Shown here one piece after another: positions 1-7,652 of a DNA stretch of 48,674 bases. Position 1 is the stretch's first letter; the number at the start of each line of letters is the position of its first letter. Both the position numbers and the translations under genes were made by a program. The DNA comes from JBBQAA01 sp038276395 (GTDB taxonomy: Bacteria; Actinomycetota; Thermoleophilia; Solirubrobacterales; Solirubrobacteraceae). The notes beneath the pieces are model-generated. The model was given only the letters and a program-made list of their open reading frames with translations, did not search any database and was not told the DNA's origin. The DNA is taken from the NCBI GenBank assembly GCA_038276395.1, contig JBBQAA010000070.1:1-48674 (forward strand), given 5' to 3'.

Positions 1-119
1 ACGAGCTCCTGCCGAACGGCGTCCCGGGCCCGGCCCAGTCCGGCCCGCCAGGCCGTCACGCCGGGCGCGAAGCCGTGCTCGGTTCTCCTCCGCCGGGCTC
101 CCTCCGACGACGCCCTCAC
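1..119 (-). CDS. N-terminal fragment of an unidentified gene downstream of the DAK2 kinase
   Basis: A reading frame opens with GTG at 119 and runs without a stop off the left edge (39 codons visible). Its GTG overlaps the TGA of the upstream DAK2 gene as GTGA, the same coupling seen at other gene joints here, so it is very likely real and co-transcribed. The visible residues are Arg-rich and then contain WRAGLGRARDAVRQEL. That loosely recalls the N-terminal amphipathic helix of FtsY, but too little is present to assign a family. RecG often follows rpmB-DAK2 in other bacteria; the visible start does not look like RecG. Confidence 0.55.
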   Translation of the reverse strand, partial: MRASSEGARRRRTEHGFAPGVTAWRAGLGRARDAVRQEL

Positions 120-1765
120 TCGGCCGAGAGCAGCCACCACCAGCTCGGCTGCCCGCCCTCCTTGGGCTCGACCTCGACGCCCTCGGGCGCCAGGCGCTCG
201 AGGGCGGCGTCGTCGAGCGGGGCGCCCGCCCCACGGATCGCGGTGACGATCTCGGCACCGTCGCCGAGGCGGGAGAGGACCGAGCGGAGGGTCTCCCCGG
301 GGTCCCCCCAGGCCACGAGCTCCTCCTCCACGTAGCCCACCGCCTCCCCGGTGCGGAAGCGGCCCTGGCCGTCGTCCCGGGCGGCGGGAGCGACGCCGCC
401 TGTCCGCACGCCCGCGAGCGCCTCGCGCATGGCGGCGGCGTTCTCTCGCGCACCCCGGCCGGGATCGAGCGGGAAGAGGGTGGCGAGCCCCGCCTGCTGG
501 GAGCGGGTGGCCACGACCTCGACGCGCTTCTCCGAGAGCTCTGCCGCGCGCTCGGCGGCCATGACGACGTTCGCCGAGTTCGGCAGCACGACGACCTCCT
601 CGGAGAGCACGGCGTGGATCCCCGCCAGCAGGTCGTAGGTCGAGGGGTTGAGCGTCGGGCCGCCGTCGAGCGCCGTCACCCCGCCGAAGGACTCGAACAG
701 CGCGCGCACGCCGGCCCCCGAGACGACCGCGAGCACGCCGCAGACCGTCGCCGCCCGCGCGCGGCCGAGCCGCGCGGCGTGCTGCTGCACCTGCTCGTGC
801 ATGTCGGCCACGTCGAGGCGGGAGACCGCTCCCAGGCGCCCGCTGAGCGCGGTGGCGGCGTCCGGGTCGTCCGTGTGGACGTGGATCCGGAGGGTCGTGC
901 GATCCCCGACGACGAGGACCGAGTCCCCGAGCGCCTCGAGCTCCCGGGTCAGCGTGCGCGCCACCAGACCCGTGCCCGCCAGCGCGAAGTTCACGCAGTA
1001 GCGGTAGGTGGAGGACGCGTGCTGGGGGTGGGTGACGCGCGCCGGCGCCTCGTGGTGGGCGAGCTCGGGGGTCTCCGAGCCCCGCAGCGCGGCCACGATT
1101 CCCGAGAAGATGATGATGAGGCCGTAGCCGCCGGCGTCGACGACGCCCGACTCACGGAGGATGGGCAGGAGGTCAGGACCGCGCTCGACCGACTCCGCTC
1201 CGGCCGCGACCGCCTCGCTGAGCACGCCGGCGAGCATGGCGTCCTGGTGCTCGTCGCTCGCCTCGGTGGTCAGCCGGGGCTCGTCCATGTGGGCCAGGGC
1301 GCTCGCCACGCGGCCGGCCATCTCGCGCACGACGGTGAGGATCGTCCCCTCCGCGGGGTCGCGCACCGAGCCGTAGGCCTGCTCGGCGGCGCGAGCCATC
1401 GCCGCGCCGACGAGGACCGGATCGACGAGCTCGCCCGGGCGAGAGATGAGCTCCTCGGCGGCGCCGCGGATGAGCTGGGAGAGGATGACGCCGGAGTTCC
1501 CGCGCGCGCCGAGCAGGGCGGCGCGCGCGACCGAGCGCACGATCTCCTCCCGCCCGATCTCGTCCAGGGAGGAGCCGTCAGCGACGGAGGCGAGGCGGTC
1601 GAGCTCGACCACGACGGCGCGCAGCGTGAGCGTCATGTTGTCCCCCGTGTCGCCGTCGGCGACCGGGAAGACGTTCAGGTCGTTGACCTCCTCACGGCGC
1701 GCCTCGAGCGCGGCGAGCGCGGCCTCGACGACCGTCCTGAAGCGAACGAGGCTCGGGTCGGACAC
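116..1765 (-). CDS. DAK2/DhaL-domain protein, FakA/YloV-like fatty acid kinase
   Basis: 549 residues, the usual length for the YloV/FakA family. In characterised members the N-terminal DhaL-like domain binds ADP-Mg and, with a FakB lipid-binding partner, phosphorylates fatty acids for phospholipid synthesis. The signature NVFPVADGDTGDNM lies about 30 residues in and provides the Mg-binding aspartates. A glycine-rich ARGNSG segment follows near residue 90, and the C-terminal half resembles a DegV/EDD-type fold. I chose GTG at 1765 because homology starts immediately after it; the open frame upstream to 2086 only overlaps rpmB antisense sequence. It lies 17 bases after rpmB, the widespread rpmB-yloV pairing. 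No FakB gene is visible in the window, so the substrate is inferred from the family. Confidence 0.85.
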   Translation of the reverse strand: MSDPSLVRFRTVVEAALAALEARREEVNDLNVFPVADGDTGDNMTLTLRAVVVELDRLASVADGSSLDEIGREEIVRSVARAALLGARGNSGVILSQLIRGAAEELISRPGELVDPVLVGAAMARAAEQAYGSVRDPAEGTILTVVREMAGRVASALAHMDEPRLTTEASDEHQDAMLAGVLSEAVAAGAESVERGPDLLPILRESGVVDAGGYGLIIIFSGIVAALRGSETPELAHHEAPARVTHPQHASSTYRYCVNFALAGTGLVARTLTRELEALGDSVLVVGDRTTLRIHVHTDDPDAATALSGRLGAVSRLDVADMHEQVQQHAARLGRARAATVCGVLAVVSGAGVRALFESFGGVTALDGGPTLNPSTYDLLAGIHAVLSEEVVVLPNSANVVMAAERAAELSEKRVEVVATRSQQAGLATLFPLDPGRGARENAAAMREALAGVRTGGVAPAARDDGQGRFRTGEAVGYVEEELVAWGDPGETLRSVLSRLGDGAEIVTAIRGAGAPLDDAALERLAPEGVEVEPKEGGQPSWWWLLSAE

Positions 1766-1782
1766 GCTCCGGCGCGCCCGGC

Positions 1783-1974
1783 TCAGGCGGCCTTGGTGAC
1801 CTTGCCGGCCTTGAGGCACCGGGTGCACACGTACACCCGGCGGGGCGTGCCTGCGTCGTCGATGCGGACCCGCTGCAGGTTCGGCTCGAAGCGCCGCTTG
1901 GTGGCGACCATCGAGTGGGACCGGGAGTTCCCGAAGGCCGGGCCCTTGCGGCAGGTATGACACACCTTGGACAT
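1783..1974 (-). CDS. rpmB: 50S ribosomal protein L28
   Basis: 63 residues, starting MSKVCHTCRKGPAFGN. The protein is basic throughout and carries the L28 hallmarks: an N-terminal CxxC (CHTC), the S-H-S-x-x-x-T-x-R-R-F-x-P-N-L stretch, and a second CxxC (CTRC) near residues 52-55. The four cysteines suggest a zinc-binding C+ paralogue of L28. It assembles near the peptidyl exit region of the large subunit. It heads the operon with the DAK2 kinase and is divergent from the kinase gene at 2022. A TATACT hexamer 10 bases before its ATG leaves almost no 5' leader. Confidence 0.96.
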   Translation of the reverse strand: MSKVCHTCRKGPAFGNSRSHSMVATKRRFEPNLQRVRIDDAGTPRRVYVCTRCLKAGKVTKAA

Positions 1975-1984
1975 CCGAGGGGCG

Positions 1985-1990
1985 AGTATA
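1985..1990 (-). promoter_or_regulatory. -10 hexamer for rpmB
   Basis: TATACT on the minus strand ends 10 bases before the rpmB ATG. No TTGACA-like -35 is visible at the expected distance. This is the best match to a consensus -10 in the window. Confidence 0.5.
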
Positions 1991-2021
1991 GGTGCCGGGC
2001 CGGACGGGGTAGGAGACCCGG

Positions 2022-3479
2022 ATGCCGGTCGCGCTCTCGCTCCCCGTCCGCTTCCGCCTCGGCTCCGCCATCGCCTCCGGCGGCATGGGCGCGGTCTACG
2101 AGGCCGAGGACTCGACGCTCGGCCGCCGCGTGGCGATCAAGGTCCTGGCCGAGCACCTCGCCGCCGACCCGGTCTACAGGGCCCGCTTCGCCCGGGAGGC
2201 GCGGGCGGCGGCGCGGGTGTCCTCGCACCCGAACATCGTGTCGATCTACGACGTCGGCGAGGCCTCCGAGCGACCCTATCTTGTGATGGAGCTGATGGAG
2301 GGCGGCGACCTCGGGGCGAAGCTGCGGCGCGGCCGGGTCGCGCGGGAGGACGCCCTCGACTGGCTCGCGGGTGCGGCGGCGGGTCTCGACCACGGCCACG
2401 CCCAAGGCGTCGTGCACCGCGACGTGAAGCCGGGGAACCTGCTGCTCGACGCGACGGGGCGGGTCGCCGTGGGCGACTTCGGCATCGCCCATCTCGAGAC
2501 CGAGCACACCCTGACCGCCTCGGGCGAGCTGCTCGGCACCGCGGCCTACCTCGCGCCCGAGCAGCTCCTCGGCGAGCGGGCCACCGCGCGCAGCGACGCG
2601 TACGCGCTGGCCGTCGTCGCCTTCGAGCTGCTGACCGGCGGGCGTCCCTTCGCCGGCCCGCACGCGGCGCCGGCGGCCGGGCGGCCGCTCGAGGCTCCGC
2701 GCGCCTCCGAGCGCGCGCCGGATCTCCCGCGCGGGGTCGACCGTGTGCTCGCACGCGGTCTGGCCGCCGACCCGCAGGACCGCGCCGACTCGTGCGGCGC
2801 CTTCGTGGGCGCGCTCGTCGCGGCCCTGCTGGAGGTCGATCCACCGCCCGCGCCCGTCCTCGTCCGCCGCGGGCGGCGCCGGGGACCCGCGCTCCTCGCC
2901 CTCACCGCGCTCCTCGGGCTCACCGGCGTGCTCGCCGCCCTGCTGATCGGCCGCGGGGGAGGCGACTCGGTCCGGACGCGCGCGGGCCGGAACGCCACGG
3001 TCTCCGCCCCCCGACCGGCCCGGACGACCGCGCCTCGCGCCGGGCGGACCGCGCGATCCGCCCCGCAGACCACCCCATCGACCCCGGACGCCCCCGCGTC
3101 ATCCTCAGCGGCCGCCCTCGAGGCCCGCGGGCACGCGCTTCTCGAGGGAGGGCAGGCCGCCGCGGCGGTTCCCGTCCTCGAGCGCGCTCTCCAGGCCACG
3201 GGCGAAACCACCGACCGCTGCCGGGAGCCGGCCGGCACCTGCCTGACCTACGCCTTTGCGCTCTTCGACCTCGGGCGCGCGCTGCGACTCGCTGGCCGGG
3301 AAAACGAGGCCGTGCCCGTGCTCCAGGATCGGCTGAGGATCGACAACCAGCGCCCCGCGGTGGTGCAGGAGCTGGCGGCCGCCCGGGGCGAAGCCCCGGC
3401 GGGGCAGCCCGCAAGCCCGCCGAGGAAGACGAAGCCGGCCAAGCCCGCCAAGGAGCACGGGCGCGGCGAGGGCGGCTGA
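2022..3479 (+). CDS. Membrane-anchored serine/threonine protein kinase with C-terminal repeat domain
   Basis: 485 residues. A Hanks-type kinase domain occupies about residues 10-270: a glycine loop (GSAIASGGMGAVY), the ATP lysine in VAIKVL (K40), the catalytic loop VHRDVKPGN (D134), the Mg-binding DFG (D152), and the APE-like APEQ after the activation segment. It is probably active. An Arg-rich stretch and a single membrane span (about 288-310) follow. The outside part is not a PASTA region: after a Pro/Thr/Ala-rich linker it has a helical, TPR-like segment (about 360-450) and then a Lys-rich tail. AGGAG lies 6 bases before the ATG, one of the few clear Shine-Dalgarno sites here. The gene ends about 40 bases before the sigma factor, so the two may be functionally linked (inference). 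Confidence 0.9.
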   Translation: MPVALSLPVRFRLGSAIASGGMGAVYEAEDSTLGRRVAIKVLAEHLAADPVYRARFAREARAAARVSSHPNIVSIYDVGEASERPYLVMELMEGGDLGAKLRRGRVAREDALDWLAGAAAGLDHGHAQGVVHRDVKPGNLLLDATGRVAVGDFGIAHLETEHTLTASGELLGTAAYLAPEQLLGERATARSDAYALAVVAFELLTGGRPFAGPHAAPAAGRPLEAPRASERAPDLPRGVDRVLARGLAADPQDRADSCGAFVGALVAALLEVDPPPAPVLVRRGRRRGPALLALTALLGLTGVLAALLIGRGGGDSVRTRAGRNATVSAPRPARTTAPRAGRTARSAPQTTPSTPDAPASSSAAALEARGHALLEGGQAAAAVPVLERALQATGETTDRCREPAGTCLTYAFALFDLGRALRLAGRENEAVPVLQDRLRIDNQRPAVVQELAAARGEAPAGQPASPPRKTKPAKPAKEHGRGEGG

Positions 3480-3507
3480 AGCGAGCGGCCGGCGATTCCT
3501 CCCCGTT

Positions 3508-3513
3508 TATACT
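3508..3513 (+). promoter_or_regulatory. -10 hexamer for the WhiG-like sigma gene
   Basis: TATACT lies between the kinase stop and the sigma factor. Its distance to a TTG at 3520 is 6 bases, which would make the transcript leaderless; an ATG at 3559 would give a leader of about 40 bases. Confidence 0.5.
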
Positions 3514-3519
3514 GAAACC

Positions 3520-4368
3520 TTGCAATTTCCCTGCTCAACGGCGAGACTCTCGGCCGGTATGGCCCTGCGGAGCCCCATCGACCGCCGGCGGGAGAGCGAC
3601 GCGATCCGCTCGTTGTGGCGCGGGTACCACGAGACGGGCGACCAGGGCGTGCGCAACCGGCTCGTGCTCACGCTCTCCCCGCTCGTCAAGCAGATCGTCG
3701 GCCGCCACGCCCGCCGGCTGCCGCGTCACTGCGAGATGGACGACTATCTCTCGTGCGGGCTCGAAGCGCTCATCCGCGCGATCGACCGCTTCGAGGACGA
3801 CCGTGGCGTCACGCTCGAGCAGTTCGCCTGGACCCGGATCCACGGCGCCGTCATCGACGAGTCCCGTCGCCAGGACTGGGCGCCGCGCTCGCTGCGGGCC
3901 TTCCAGCGCCAGCGGGACAAGCTGGTGCGCGAGTACACCGCCGCGCACGGGCGCGGACCCTCGCGGGTGCAGGTCGCCACCGCGCTGGCGCTGCCGCTGC
4001 CCGAGCTCCGAGCGCTCGAGGAGAAGCTCCTGACCGCCGAGCTCCACTCCCTGAACATGCCCCTCGGCTCCAACGACGGCGAGGACGACGGCGGCGAGCT
4101 CGTCGACACGATCCCCTCGGGCGAGCTTCGCTTCGAGCCCGAGGCCGCGGTCATCCACGGCACCGCCGATACCCGCGTCCTGCTCGCCCTGCGGCGCCTC
4201 TCCCCGCGCGATCGCGAGGTCGCGGAGCTCCTCTACGTCGAGGATCGCTCCCTGCGCGAGGTGGGCGAGCTGCTGGGCGTGACCGAGAGCCGGGTCTCCC
4301 AGCTCAACTCGCGGATCAAGCGCACGGTCCGGCTCGCGCTCGAAAGGGAGCCGGCGTTCGCGGCGTAG
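3520..4368 (+). CDS. RNA polymerase sigma factor, FliA/WhiG (SigD) family
   Basis: 282 residues from TTG 3520, or 269 from ATG 3559. Region 2 is clear (SPLVKQIVGRHARRLP, then DDYLSCGLEALIRAIDRF), followed by TRIHGAVIDESRRQDWAPRS, which closely matches the WhiG/FliA region 2.4-3 junction. Region 4 ends with LREVGELLGVTESRVSQLNS, a helix-turn-helix of the FliA type. WhiG controls sporulation in streptomycetes and FliA controls flagella. No flagellar or sporulation gene lies nearby, so the regulon is unknown. Neither start has a Shine-Dalgarno; the leaderless promoter pattern favours TTG 3520, family alignment tolerates either. The neighbour upstream is a Ser/Thr kinase. Confidence 0.9.
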   Translation: MQFPCSTARLSAGMALRSPIDRRRESDAIRSLWRGYHETGDQGVRNRLVLTLSPLVKQIVGRHARRLPRHCEMDDYLSCGLEALIRAIDRFEDDRGVTLEQFAWTRIHGAVIDESRRQDWAPRSLRAFQRQRDKLVREYTAAHGRGPSRVQVATALALPLPELRALEEKLLTAELHSLNMPLGSNDGEDDGGELVDTIPSGELRFEPEAAVIHGTADTRVLLALRRLSPRDREVAELLYVEDRSLREVGELLGVTESRVSQLNSRIKRTVRLALEREPAFAA

Positions 4369-4381
4369 CGCGCCGGACCTC

Positions 4382-5680
4382 TCAGCCCGCGAGGGTGCTC
4401 ACGATCAGGTAGACGTTCAGCAGGATGATGACGGTGGCGACCAGGCTGGCGAGGATGGTGGTCGCCCGGCGGTTGACGTGCTCGCCCATCAGCCGCCGGC
4501 GGCTCGTGACGATGATGAGCGGCACGAGCGCGAAGGGGATCCCGAAGGACAGGACGACCTGGGAGATGACGAGCGTCTGCGTCGTCGGCAGCCCGAGGGC
4601 GAGCACGACGAGCGCCGGGGCCATCGTCACGGCGCGGCGGACGAAGAGCGGGATCGAGCGCCGGATGAAGCCCTGCATGACGACCTGGCCGGCGTAGGTG
4701 CCGACGCTCGAGGACGAGAGGCCCGAGGCGAGCAGGGCGACGGCGAAGGCGAGCCCCGCGCCCCCGCCGACGAGCGTCTTCAGGCCCTGGTGGGCGCTCT
4801 CGATCGAGTCGACGCCGGTCCGCCCCGTCTTGTTGAACAGCGCGACGGCGATGAACAGCATCGAGAGGTTGATGACCCCGGCCAGGCCGAGCCCGATGCC
4901 GCAGTCGTACTTCGTGTAGCGCAGGATCTCGTGGCGCTCCTCCTCGTTTATCGCCTCGACGCGGCGCTGGGTGAGCGCGGAGTGCAGGTAGACGACGTGG
5001 GGCATGACCGTGGCGCCGATGATCCCGATGGCGAGCAGGACCGAGCCCGAGCCGCTGAACCCGGGCACGAGGCCGCCGGCGATGCCGGAGGCCGACTGGC
5101 CGCCGACGGCGAAGAAGTCGTAGAGGAAGCCGAGCGCGACGAGGCCGAGCAGGCCGATGATCGCCAGCTCGAAGCGGCGGTAGCCGCGCTCCTGGAGGGC
5201 GAGGATGCCGAAGGCCACGACCGCGGTGATCAGCCCCGCGGGAAAGAGCGCGATCCCGAACAGCAGGTTCAGCCCGATGGCGGCGCCGACGAACTCGGCG
5301 AGGTCGGTGGAGATGGCGATGACCTCGGCCTGGATCCACAGGAGCACGGTGCCCGTGCGGGGAAAGCTCTCGCGGCACAGCTCGGGCAGGCTCCGGTCCG
5401 AGGCGATCCCGGCCTTGGCCGAGAGGTACTGCACGAGCATGGCCATGAGGTTGGCCATGACGATGACCCACACGAGCAGGTAGCCGTACTTCGCGCCGCT
5501 CTCGAAGTTCGTGGCGAAGTTGCCGGGGTCGATGTAGGCGACGGCGGCCACGAACGCCGGCCCGAGCAGCGCGAGGCGGCCGCGGATCCGCCCGCGCGCC
5601 CGCAGGCGGGCGAGCGGCGAGGCGGGCAGCTCGAAGCCGGGCTCGAGGACGGCCGCCTCGCCCTGGGGCGGCGGCGTCAC
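4382..5680 (-). CDS. mntH: Nramp-family divalent metal (Mn2+/Fe2+) transporter
   Basis: 432 residues with about 11 hydrophobic helices; proton-coupled metal importer of the inner membrane. TM1 carries DPGNFATN (the DPGN metal motif) and TM6 carries GATVMPHVVYLHS. In most Nramps the latter is MPHN, so Val replaces that Asn; the metal-binding Met is kept. I chose GTG 5680 because it overlaps the TGA of the regulator gene (GTGA), giving translational coupling to mntR. The N-terminus is extended by about 40 mostly polar residues before TM1. Coupling to an MntR-type regulator makes manganese the likely main substrate (inference). It converges with the sigma gene, 13 bases apart. Confidence 0.94.
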   Translation of the reverse strand: MTPPPQGEAAVLEPGFELPASPLARLRARGRIRGRLALLGPAFVAAVAYIDPGNFATNFESGAKYGYLLVWVIVMANLMAMLVQYLSAKAGIASDRSLPELCRESFPRTGTVLLWIQAEVIAISTDLAEFVGAAIGLNLLFGIALFPAGLITAVVAFGILALQERGYRRFELAIIGLLGLVALGFLYDFFAVGGQSASGIAGGLVPGFSGSGSVLLAIGIIGATVMPHVVYLHSALTQRRVEAINEEERHEILRYTKYDCGIGLGLAGVINLSMLFIAVALFNKTGRTGVDSIESAHQGLKTLVGGGAGLAFAVALLASGLSSSSVGTYAGQVVMQGFIRRSIPLFVRRAVTMAPALVVLALGLPTTQTLVISQVVLSFGIPFALVPLIIVTSRRRLMGEHVNRRATTILASLVATVIILLNVYLIVSTLAG

Positions 5681-6345
5681 GACCCCTCCTCCGACGCGAC
5701 GCGCATGGCCACCGCGAGTTCGCCGCCGAGCGCGTGGACGGTCTCGCCGAAGCGCACGGACAGCGGCCCCCCGAAGGGCTGGCGCTCGACGACCTCGAAC
5801 GGGCTCGGCGGCGTGATCCCGCGCTCGGCGAGGTAGCGCAGCATCAGCCGGTCGGAGTCCGAGATGCGAACGAAGATTCCGCGCTCGCCGGGATCGAGGT
5901 CGGCGAGGCTGCGGGTCGTGCCCTCGTCGATCGTCAGATCCCGGGTGGGGATCGGGTCCCCGTGCGGGTCGTGCGTGGGGTCGCCGAGCTTGGCGGCGAT
6001 GACCTCCTCGAGCTCGGCGGAGAGCGCGTGCTCGAGGATGTCGGCCTCGGCGTGGACGCGATCCCACGGGACGTCGAGGAGCTCGGCGAGGAACGACTCG
6101 AGCAGGCGGTGGCGGCGGAGCACGGTCAGCGCCAGCCGCTCGCCGGCGGGCGTGAGCTGCGTGCCGCGGTAGGGCACGTGGTCGACGACGCCGAGCTCCG
6201 CGAGCTTCTTGACCATGCCCGAGGCCGACGCGGGGGTGACGCCGAGCCGCGCGGCGAGCTGGTTGGTGCCCACGGCCAGGCCCTCGCGGGACTGCAGCGA
6301 GTAGATCGCCTTCGCGTAGTCCTGCACCGCCGAGGTCAGAGTCAT
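5677..6345 (-). CDS. mntR: DtxR/MntR-family metal-dependent transcriptional repressor, probably Mn-responsive
   Basis: 222 residues: winged helix-turn-helix (about 1-70), dimerisation/metal domain (about 75-140) and a C-terminal SH3-like/FeoA-type domain. The metal ligands are readable: H79, E83 and H98 match DtxR site residues, and the second site reads D102, E105, H106, where DtxR has Cys at 102. Near the N-terminus D9 occupies the place of DtxR Met10 and MntR Asp8. Acidic residues at both selectivity positions are typical of manganese sensors (family knowledge), and the next gene is mntH. I chose ATG 6345 because homology (TSAVQDYAKAIY) starts right there. A DtxR-type box lies 15 bases upstream, so it is probably autoregulated. 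Confidence 0.93.
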   Translation of the reverse strand: MTLTSAVQDYAKAIYSLQSREGLAVGTNQLAARLGVTPASASGMVKKLAELGVVDHVPYRGTQLTPAGERLALTVLRRHRLLESFLAELLDVPWDRVHAEADILEHALSAELEEVIAAKLGDPTHDPHGDPIPTRDLTIDEGTTRSLADLDPGERGIFVRISDSDRLMLRYLAERGITPPSPFEVVERQPFGGPLSVRFGETVHALGGELAVAMRVASEEGS

Positions 6346-6359
6346 GCTTGCCACAACAG

Positions 6360-6378
6360 AAAAGTTAGCATAACCTAA
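6360..6378 (-). promoter_or_regulatory. DtxR/MntR operator (metal box) over the mntR promoter
   Basis: On the minus strand the 19-mer reads TTAGGTTATGCTAACTTTT. The left half matches the DtxR/IdeR consensus TTAGGTTAGSCTAACCTAA and the right half keeps CTAAC. A possible -10, TATGCT, lies inside it (6367-6372), so a bound repressor would block the promoter. It sits 15 bases before mntR and about 60 bases before the divergent cation transporter gene, so it could control both. Confidence 0.85.
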
Positions 6379-6428
6379 ACCTGAGTTGGGGGTACGCGGG
6401 AGAGGACGGCGCGCGGTCATGCCGTCGG

Positions 6429-6434
6429 TAGGCT
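6429..6434 (+). promoter_or_regulatory. -10 hexamer for the CDF transporter gene
   Basis: TAGGCT ends 6 bases before the GTG at 6441, placing the expected transcript start at the start codon. It lies about 50 bases from the metal box. Confidence 0.4.
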
Positions 6435-6440
6435 GCGCTC

Positions 6441-7091
6441 GTGAGCACGGCCGAGCCGACGGTCCTCTCCCTCCCCCTCCTCCCGCGCGACGCCGCCTGG
6501 CTGCGCGCCGCCCGCCGAGCCCGGCTGCTGGCCTGGGCGAGCCTCGCCTGGATGGGCGTCGAGGGTTTCCTGGGCGTGCTCGCCGGGCTCGACGCCCACA
6601 GCCTCGGCGTCCTCACCTGGGCGGCCAGCTCGTTCGTCGAGGCGCTCGCCTCGCTCATCGTCGTCTGGCGCTTCACCGGCCGGCGCACGCTCTCGCGCAC
6701 GAGCGAAGCGCGGGCGCAGCGGTGGGTGGCGGCGAGCTTCTTCCTGCTCGCGCCCGTCTTCGCCGTCGAGGCGATCCGCAAGCTCATCGTGGGCGGCGAG
6801 ACGCACTTCACCGTCCTGGCCGCGGCGCTGACCGCCGGCGCGATCGTGCTCATGCCGCTGCTCGGCTACGCCAAGCTCCGCCTCGGTCGCCGGCTCGATT
6901 CCGGGGCCACCCGCGGCGAGGGCGTCCAGAACCTGATGTGCGCCGCGCAGGCCGCCACCGCGCTCGTCGCGGTCGCCGGCGCCGGGGCCGGGCTCTCGAT
7001 CCTCGATCCGCTCGCCGCCCTCCTGATCGCGGCCATCGCTCTCCTCGAGGCACGCCGCGGCTGGCAGGGCGAGGACACCTGCTGCGCCTGA
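6441..7091 (+). CDS. Cation efflux (CDF)-like membrane transporter
   Basis: 216 residues with about six membrane segments and almost no cytosolic C-terminal domain, shorter than classical CDF proteins (about 300). The segment SLGVLTWAASSFVEALASLIVVWRF corresponds to the CDF pattern of a short loop and helix with conserved acidic residues, and the protein ends in a Cys pair (DTCCA). The usual HD/DxxxD zinc site of TM5 is not obvious. Such short proteins are usually annotated as cation transporters. GTG 6441 is the only start upstream of the homology. The gene is divergent from mntR, with the metal box between them, suggesting manganese or iron efflux (inference). Confidence 0.72.
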   Translation: MSTAEPTVLSLPLLPRDAAWLRAARRARLLAWASLAWMGVEGFLGVLAGLDAHSLGVLTWAASSFVEALASLIVVWRFTGRRTLSRTSEARAQRWVAASFFLLAPVFAVEAIRKLIVGGETHFTVLAAALTAGAIVLMPLLGYAKLRLGRRLDSGATRGEGVQNLMCAAQAATALVAVAGAGAGLSILDPLAALLIAAIALLEARRGWQGEDTCCA

Positions 7092-7142
7092 GGACCTGCG
7101 GTAGGGGCGGCCGGATTCCGGGCTGTGCGTCGGGACCCCCGA

Positions 7143-7191
7143 AGGGTGGGCTGCATTTCGCCCCTCCACGTTGCGAATTGCAGCCCACCCT
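7143..7191. terminator. Long inverted repeat between convergent genes, likely bidirectional terminator
   Basis: Arms of 18 bases at 7143-7160 and 7174-7191 pair with one mismatch (AGGGTGGGCTGCATTTCG and CGAATTGCAGCCCACCCT) around a 13-base loop. It lies between the convergent cation transporter and ribH genes. It has no U-tract on either side, so it is not a classical intrinsic terminator; it could also be a dispersed hairpin repeat. Confidence 0.6.
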
Positions 7192-7238
7192 CAGAGCATC
7201 TCCTTCTAAGCCCTGACCCTCCGCCCGCGCCCGGGCGC

Positions 7239-7652
7239 TCAGAGCCGCTCGCGCACCGCCAGCACGGCCAGCACCGCCTCCGCCGCGTGGGCGCCCGAAT
7301 CGCGCTTGCCCGCGCCCGCGCGGGCCTCGGCCTGGGCGAGCGTGTCGCAGGTCAACAGCCCGAAGCCGCACGGGACCCCGGTCGAGAGCTGGACGTCCAT
7401 GATCCCACGGGCCGCCTCCCGGCACACGTAGTCGTAGTGGTCGGTCTCGCCGCGGATGACGGCGCCGAGGCAGACCACGGCATCGAAGCGCCCGGACTCC
7501 GCGCACAGCTTCGCCGCGAGCGGCAGCTCGAAGGCGCCCGGCACGTCGAGGACCGCGACCTCCGCGTCGTCCGGGAGCGCGCCCCGCGCCCCCGCCTCCA
7601 ACCGCGCCGCGAGCTCCGCGTAGAACCGCGCGACGCAGAGCGCGACCCTCAA
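7239..7652 (-). CDS. ribH: 6,7-dimethyl-8-ribityllumazine synthase
   Basis: 137 residues, slightly short for the family (about 150). It condenses 5-amino-6-ribitylaminouracil with 3,4-dihydroxy-2-butanone 4-phosphate, the penultimate step of riboflavin synthesis. Visible motifs: VPGAFELP (substrate loop), GAVIRGETDHYDYV with the catalytic His, and STGVPCGFGLLT. I chose TTG 7652 because it overlaps the ribBA stop (TTGA) and homology starts with the next residues (RVALCVARFY). It is the last gene of ribD-ribE-ribBA-ribH and converges with the CDF gene across the hairpin at 7143-7191. Confidence 0.95.
   Translation of the reverse strand: MRVALCVARFYAELAARLEAGARGALPDDAEVAVLDVPGAFELPLAAKLCAESGRFDAVVCLGAVIRGETDHYDYVCREAARGIMDVQLSTGVPCGFGLLTCDTLAQAEARAGAGKRDSGAHAAEAVLAVLAVRERL

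Noticed and set aside
1..119. Assigning the left-edge gene as recG or ftsY
   Set aside because: 39 visible residues are insufficient; the recG expectation is from gene order only and the FtsY-like helix is a weak resemblance.
614..1960. Long open plus-strand frame opposite the DAK2 kinase and rpmB
   Set aside because: Antisense shadow caused by high GC; composition is Arg/Gly/Ala/His-rich, with no family motif, while the minus strand carries clear genes.
4478..5836. Long plus-strand frame opposite mntH
   Set aside because: Shadow of a membrane protein gene; very rich in Asp/Glu/Arg and without motifs.
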